A DNA stretch of 64,000 nt from Coptis chinensis (Eukaryota; Streptophyta; Magnoliopsida; Ranunculales; Ranunculaceae): positions 106,599,501 to 106,663,500 of the forward strand of contig CM027378.1 in NCBI GenBank assembly GCA_015680905.1, written 5' to 3'. The notes under the pieces are model-generated. The model was not told where the DNA came from. It saw only the letters and a list, made by a program, of their open reading frames with translations, and did no database searches. A program made the position numbers and the translations under genes. Positions 58,748-64,000 of the stretch are shown in pieces. Numbering within the stretch: the stretch's first letter is position 1; each line of letters begins with the position of its first letter.

Positions 58748-60762
58748 ATGGCGCTTCCAACAACGCCACTGCCACCACCTTTGCTCTCAAAGAAGCGAGG
58801 GTAATAAAGCATAATAAAAAAGAGGGCTACCTGGTTTAGGAAATGGGAAATGAAGGATTTGCTCTATGTATCAGCTGTGCTGCTAATGCATGTGTTATGC
58901 TTGTTTGCACCTTTTACCTTCAATTGGAATGCATTTTGGTTGGGAGTGGTGCATTACATTTTGTGTGGCCTCTTTTGGGTTACACTCTGTTACCATAGGG
59001 GCCTTTCACATGGGAGTTTCAAGCTTCCAAAGTACCTCGAGTACTTGTTCGCTTATTTCGGGATGCTCGCGCTACAAGTATGTTCGCTTATATATAATTT
59101 CCCTCTCTACCGAGATGATAATTGAAACGGATATACGAAATATGAACATCTAGGCGTGTAACGTTTAAAGTCTAATTTCCTGGTTTCTCTTGCTAAATTA
59201 TATGCAAATATGTGCTCTTTTGAATGTTATCTTGTATTTCTACATGAATGTACACACGCTCTGTTCGTGTTTGTTTTGTTTTGTATTTTTCCTTCAGGGG
59301 GAGGGTCAAATCTTCAACGTATTGCAATAAACAACTTTAAATACAACTCACTGATTTGGGATTAGAAGTTGCGTTTACATTTTTACCTTTTGTTTTTTAT
59401 AGGACGTTTACACTTTTATATACTCCCCAATTCCCCATATTGCCATATTCAAATAAGTAGGTTTTTACTTGGGTGAATCTTACAAGAAGTTGGGCTCTTT
59501 GGTTTTGATGACAATTTTAGGGAGATCCAATATTTTGGGTGAGCACCCACAGGTACCACCACAAGTTCACTGATACAGAGGCGGATCCACATAGTCCAGT
59601 TGAAGGGTTTTGGTTCAGTCACATGGGTTGGATCTTTGACGACAACTATCTTGTTCAGAAGGTATATCTCTCTTCTGGTGGGGTACCAAATCCAATCAAA
59701 TTTTTGACTATTTAAATGATGCGTACGATGTTTTGTAGGGCGAAAATTATGTAAATGTTGGAGATTTAGTGAGACAACGCTACTATAGGTTTCTGGAGAC
59801 TACTGTCGTGATTCACGTATACTTACATGCAGCTCTGTTGTATATGCTTGGAGGGTTTCCTTTCGTTGTGTGTGGGGAAAGGTAAGTTCGTTTTCACTGA
59901 ATATTTGTAGTTTTATTTATTTATTTATTTATTTTTGATGGTTAAACCAAATAGTTGTAGTTTATCGAAGAGTTATGTCTTGTGAGTCTAATGGTTAAGT
60001 CCAATGGTGCACCGTATAACATCCATACAAAAAAATTTTTTGTTTTTTAACATTTACATGTTTAACTCCCTTGAGGTTGTCATGCTAGCTGGTGTGAGTG
60101 AGTGGCTAATCTGCAAAATTATGTTTTTTTTTATTGGGAGGCTTGTACGCGCATGTCACAAGCGAGTTGGGGACTTGGAGACTTGGAGTTAGCATCCCTC
60201 TTTTCGTAAACCTTAAAACTTGTATGAACTGAAAGTCTAAAACTGATGGACTGATGGAAATGGCATGCGAATGCAGGGAGTATCAACCGTATGGGGTTAC
60301 CACGTCACTTTTTTCGGTGAATTCAGTATGTCATATTTGGGGACACCAAGCATGGAACACAGGGGACTTGTCAAAAACAATTGGTGAGCACATATAACAC
60401 CTTTCCATCAGGCAGAATCTTCAAGTTTTTAATTTATCTATTTCTTTAATCGTCCAAGCTAATTTTTGTTCAGGTTCGTGGCCTTATTTACCTTTGGAGA
60501 GGGGTGGCATAATAACCATCACGCCTTCGAGTTCTCTGCTCGACATGGATTGGAATGGTGGCAACTAGATACGACGTGGTATGTAATTAAACTGCTTGAG
60601 CATTTTGGATTAGCAACCAATGTAAAAGTACCTTCAAAGATTCATAAACATAAAAAGTCATTGAAGAATCGAATGGATGACATGAAGCCCCAAACCGATG
60701 TTAAGATGCAGAAGATGATTTCGGTTGACTGCAGTGAAGCTAAGGCGTACTTATCAACATGA
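58748..60762 (+). pseudogene. Membrane acyl-CoA/acyl-lipid desaturase (plant ADS family), five exons, decayed
   Basis: The family inserts a double bond in fatty acyl chains in the ER or plastid, using three histidine boxes and di-iron. Exons: 58748-59077, 59521-59661, 59739-59881, 60277-60383 and 60474-60762, all GT-AG. Box 1 HRGLSH (exon 1), box 2 HRYHH (exon 2) and box 3 HNNHH (exon 5) are intact, as are [24 protein letters not shown] and [13 protein letters not shown]. Damage: two stops (TAATAA, 58802-58807) after ALPTTPLPPPLLSKKRG, so only the later ATG 58850 opens exon 1. A one-base loss near the end of exon 3, a gain in exon 4 (before VNSVCHIWG) and a loss in exon 4 (DLSK then NNW) put exon 5 out of frame. 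Exon 5 runs ~60 residues past the usual core with a Lys-rich tail. Likely a pseudogene unless the indels are sequencing errors. Confidence 0.9.
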
Positions 60763-63240
60763 ATTGGTCTCAAGGAATTATTGAGGGCATATTGCACTAT
60801 GGCTGAGCCATGAGGGATGGTAACTCAGTCCATTACGTACTTAATTAAGGTTGTCTCTGAAGATCGCAAGAAATATCCTGTATTTAAAATTTTAAATTGA
60901 TGACATTTCTTTTTTCTTCCCAACCTAGTCTTAATAGTGAAGTATTAATTAACTAAGATGCTATAGTGTAATTTCTCTAATTTGCATCCAATAACATGTA
61001 AAACTAACTTAATTTGGCGTGGATTTGTCTCCACCAACACCATGATTTGTGATAGTTGTATCACAAAGTAGAAATTCTAAGGAAACACATGTTAAAAAAA
61101 TTCCAAAGCCAAAAGCACGAATACAATGATTAAAGAATTAGTAGAAAATCAAAAAAATAAATTTGTTTCTGTCTAAGAAGGGAGAGATGCAATATAAATT
61201 ATATAAGTAATAAGTTGAAGAAATCGAAAAACCAAAAGCTATTTTTTCAAAAACAGAATTGCTTTCGTGTTGAAAAAGAATGCTTCTCAAGCATTTTATT
61301 ATCAATAATTTTATCTTAATATTAGAGGTTTTGGTACACACACCTGGCTGGAAGCCACGCACTGAGAACTGTTTGTACTTTGTTGGCCCCTTTAAAGTTT
61401 AAACTACAATGCCGCCAACTCTATTTTCATGTTCTTTCTCCACGCATATAAGAGTTATCTCCCTTCTCCCTACCAGCTGCTACCTCCCTTCACCATCAGA
61501 AGCTTCAGCGCTAATTGCTTATCTGCCTTCTCCACCATCATCTGTAACACCACTAGTTGCAACCTAAAAAGTTAGGTCATAGGCTGAATAAATACAAGAA
61601 ACAAGAAGGTTGTGTTAGAATATTGACATGGATAGCATCATGGCTAGATCTGATACACAATCTTTTGTCTCCACATTGGCTTTTTCATCAGAGATTTCTT
61701 TTTGACACCTAACCATCTCCAATATAATGCTATGCATTACGGTCTTGAACATCCATAAATAACTCCGCCTCCTGTTTGGCATGCTTTGATATCGTACTAC
61801 TACTAGATGGAATTGAAGATTTCGATCAAGAGGATGTCGTTATTATTTGGCAGAAGAAAGACAATGGAGGTTGATTTAACAAACTATCTGCTCTGCCAGG
61901 AAGTCAGGAACTAAATACGTGAAACACTGAAACTGTGGTAGTTACTTACACTTGTCCCCTATGAAATAGAGGGGTCATTAATTGATAATAACATCATTAA
62001 TCCAACATTACATATCCATTAATTGAATTTCTCCCCTTTCAAAATCTCACACAATCCCTGACAGATGTCCCTTTCTTCGGCCATAAGCTGCAAGATCTGA
62101 AGAATTGATCACAATCTCTGATAACGTGGCCCCAAATACAATGTCTTTTTTCACAAGGACATTTCATTCATTGATACAGTTTCTCTCTTTCGAAATCTTC
62201 CCCAATCTTCAATAACTTTCTCTTCCTCAAGTTCATTGCTTAATCGTACCCGCCATATGTGGGTGCCTCCCTCAAGTCCTTATCCACAGTGCTGGAAATG
62301 ACATGACATTTATAGGCATAAGAAATAAGCATTATTTATAGACAAAGAAGAAAACTATTGGGAAAGGGAGACAATTAAGACAAGTAAGAAATTTAAATGT
62401 TAAGAAACTTTTCAGATAGTAAAATTTAAAAAGGAGAACACTAAAATCACACTTAAAAAAGACACTTTAAATCCAGACAGATTATTTAGATGAAAGTATG
62501 AAACCTTATGAAAACCAAAATAAATTATACCAAACTTCAAACGACTTACGCCAAAGTAGAAAGTAACTTTACTTCTCTAGCTGACATTCCCAAGTCAGAT
62601 AAGAGAAAGTGCCGCAACAAACACAGGATGATTCGTTGGTTCCTTCTTCCTCATTCGAGTTTACCCTCTCTCCGGCATCTATCTCCTCTTGGATACGTAT
62701 TCTTAGTCATCCCCTTACCATGTGCATAACACTCCCGCAAGTCCTTATTCACCAATACCGAAAGGACAATTATCACCATATACGGCCCCATATGGGTTAA
62801 TAATAATGCTTAAAAAAAAACGACAATTCATTCAAACAAAATTTAACGTTTCAAAATAAAAACCATTCACAATCGAACTACCTTAAAATTTTAATAAAAC
62901 ACGTTTTGAATAAAGAAACAAGACCTTAATTATAAGAAACACTTAGAGTGAGTATAAAAATAAATCGCAGTGTCATCAACGAAAATTACTACTGTAAAAA
63001 TAATAGGCATCATCTACAATAGTGCCATTAACGAAAACTACTACTATTCTGGGATTTAAAGAAGAATATGAAAAATTAAAGTGAGCCCTAACATTATCTA
63101 ATAGCAATGAGTTTCCCTACCTTGACTTCGTTCTTCCTACTCTTTTTTCAAACGATTTCACCCCCTTATTATTACTAGCCTTTTTGTACGTGTCTTCGGC
63201 TCTTCGCCCCACGTAATCAATCACTTATGATTGTGGAATT
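60763..63240. other. No gene recognised
   Basis: AT-rich. ORFs up to 74 codons lack motifs. Two mildly similar stretches mention CTCAAGTCCTTATCCAC (62274) and CGCAAGTCCTTATTCAC (62734), perhaps an old repeat. Confidence 0.45.
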
Positions 63241-63618
63241 ATATGATGACATTTAAGTTAAGTTAGTTGTGTTTTAATGTTGTATGTTTCAGTTCAAAGA
63301 AGAGAAAGGTCGATACCTTCTGAGGGCACTTTTAGGGGTTGTGCTATTCTGATTTCGTTTTGTTTTTTTGTCCTACAATTTTTGGTCTCTTTGTTCTACT
63401 TGTGTCTATTTACAGAACCACTGCGTGATGGACTTTTGATGTTTGATATAGGTTCTTGTGTGTCCTCGTGTACCTGACATAACTGTCCATAATAATGGTG
63501 TCTACAAATGATTGTTCAGAACACGAGAAAACGTTTCGTTACTTAAGTGATAATAGAATGGGTTCATTTTATTTATTAAAATTATGTATGTACCAAGTTT
63601 TGATTTGGTTTGTCCAGG

Positions 63619-63923
63619 CGATAAACTTGATTGCCCAAATATGGATACAGACTCCTCCTCGGAAGATCTATCAGGTCCTACTAACGACAGGATTCATGCA
63701 ACTGATGCATCTACAAATTAGTCAGTTGAAGTAAACAATGAGATGGAAGTTGTAGACAGTGATGTTGAGAATCGAAAAGGATCGCCTGACAGGAATTTTA
63801 TTGAATTGGGAAAAATTGCAACTTCAAGTTCATTTCTAAGTCCTGAACTGCAAACAAAATCAAAGGGACACAGTGGCATTTGGGCCAGTAGGATCTGTGA
63901 ATTTGATGGATCTTGCAACTAAT
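63619..63923 (+). pseudogene. Possible exon of an unidentified gene near the right edge
   Basis: After a T/G-rich tract and CAG (63616-63618) a frame reads DKLDCPNMDTDSSSEDLSG, and after one TAG, VEVNNEMEVVDSDVENRKGS then PDRNFIELGKIATSSSFLS. It is acidic and Ser-rich, protein-like and disordered, ending at TAA (about 63921). A single internal stop suggests decay or mis-assignment of the exon. I do not recognise it. The gene may extend beyond the window. Confidence 0.3.
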
Positions 63924-64000
63924 CTGGTGCTCACCCTGTAATCTTCATCGTTAGTGCTATTGCAGTAGCGTTAGTTTGTGGAGAACTTGCATGTGTAACA

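Overview
The window reads as nuclear DNA from a flowering plant, most likely a eudicot. Genes have short GT-AG introns, the sequence is A+T-rich by eye, and almost everything recognisable is a plant transposable element (TE) or a decayed copy of a plant gene. I cannot name the species. No bacterial operons, CRISPR arrays or clear RNA genes were seen.

Layout. 1-12.5 kb: a decayed autonomous Helitron with a Rep/helicase gene broken into pieces (1-4398), a three-copy ~1.5-1.7 kb tandem repeat (4781-9840) and an RPA1-like single-strand-binding protein gene (10078-12470). 12.8-17 kb: an unidentified minus-strand gene fragment, a zinc-finger homeodomain (ZF-HD) pseudogene (14600-15072) and a small coiled-coil ORF with a TATA box. 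17.2-20.5 kb: a long LTR-like block. 21.5-25.8 kb: a minus-strand Helitron with both ends visible. 25.9-26.3 kb: a foldback element split by a small retroposed insert. 26.4-31.3 kb: a Mutator-like element (MULE) with ~290 bp terminal inverted repeats (TIRs), a broken FAR1-type transposase and an antisense piece of a class I KNOX gene lying directly inside one TIR. 32.2-42.5 kb: a candidate 10.3 kb Helitron carrying pieces of an ABC1-kinase gene, an RNase H-like domain and a coiled-coil gene. 42.5-45.3 kb: a non-coding Copia-type LTR element with a foldback element in its 5' LTR. 46.3-55.6 kb: a nest of LTR elements at least three deep, plus a hAT-like insertion. 55.6-58.5 kb: a 189 bp Helitron, a MITE (miniature inverted-repeat TE), and a hAT-like element with another MITE inside it. 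58.7-60.8 kb: a five-exon membrane acyl-lipid/acyl-CoA desaturase gene with stops and frameshifts. The last 3 kb hold nothing firm except a possible exon at the right edge.

Together the window shows layered insertion and gene capture rather than a working gene cluster. The order of events can be read directly in several places, because the second LTR of an element preserves the empty target site. No gene is certainly functional; the 16688-17041 ORF is the only intact one with a plausible promoter, and its function is unknown. The observations most worth following are the KNOX fragment inside a MULE, the three Helitrons with definable ends, the palindrome cluster in the 54.7-55.5 kb insertion, and the desaturase pseudogene.
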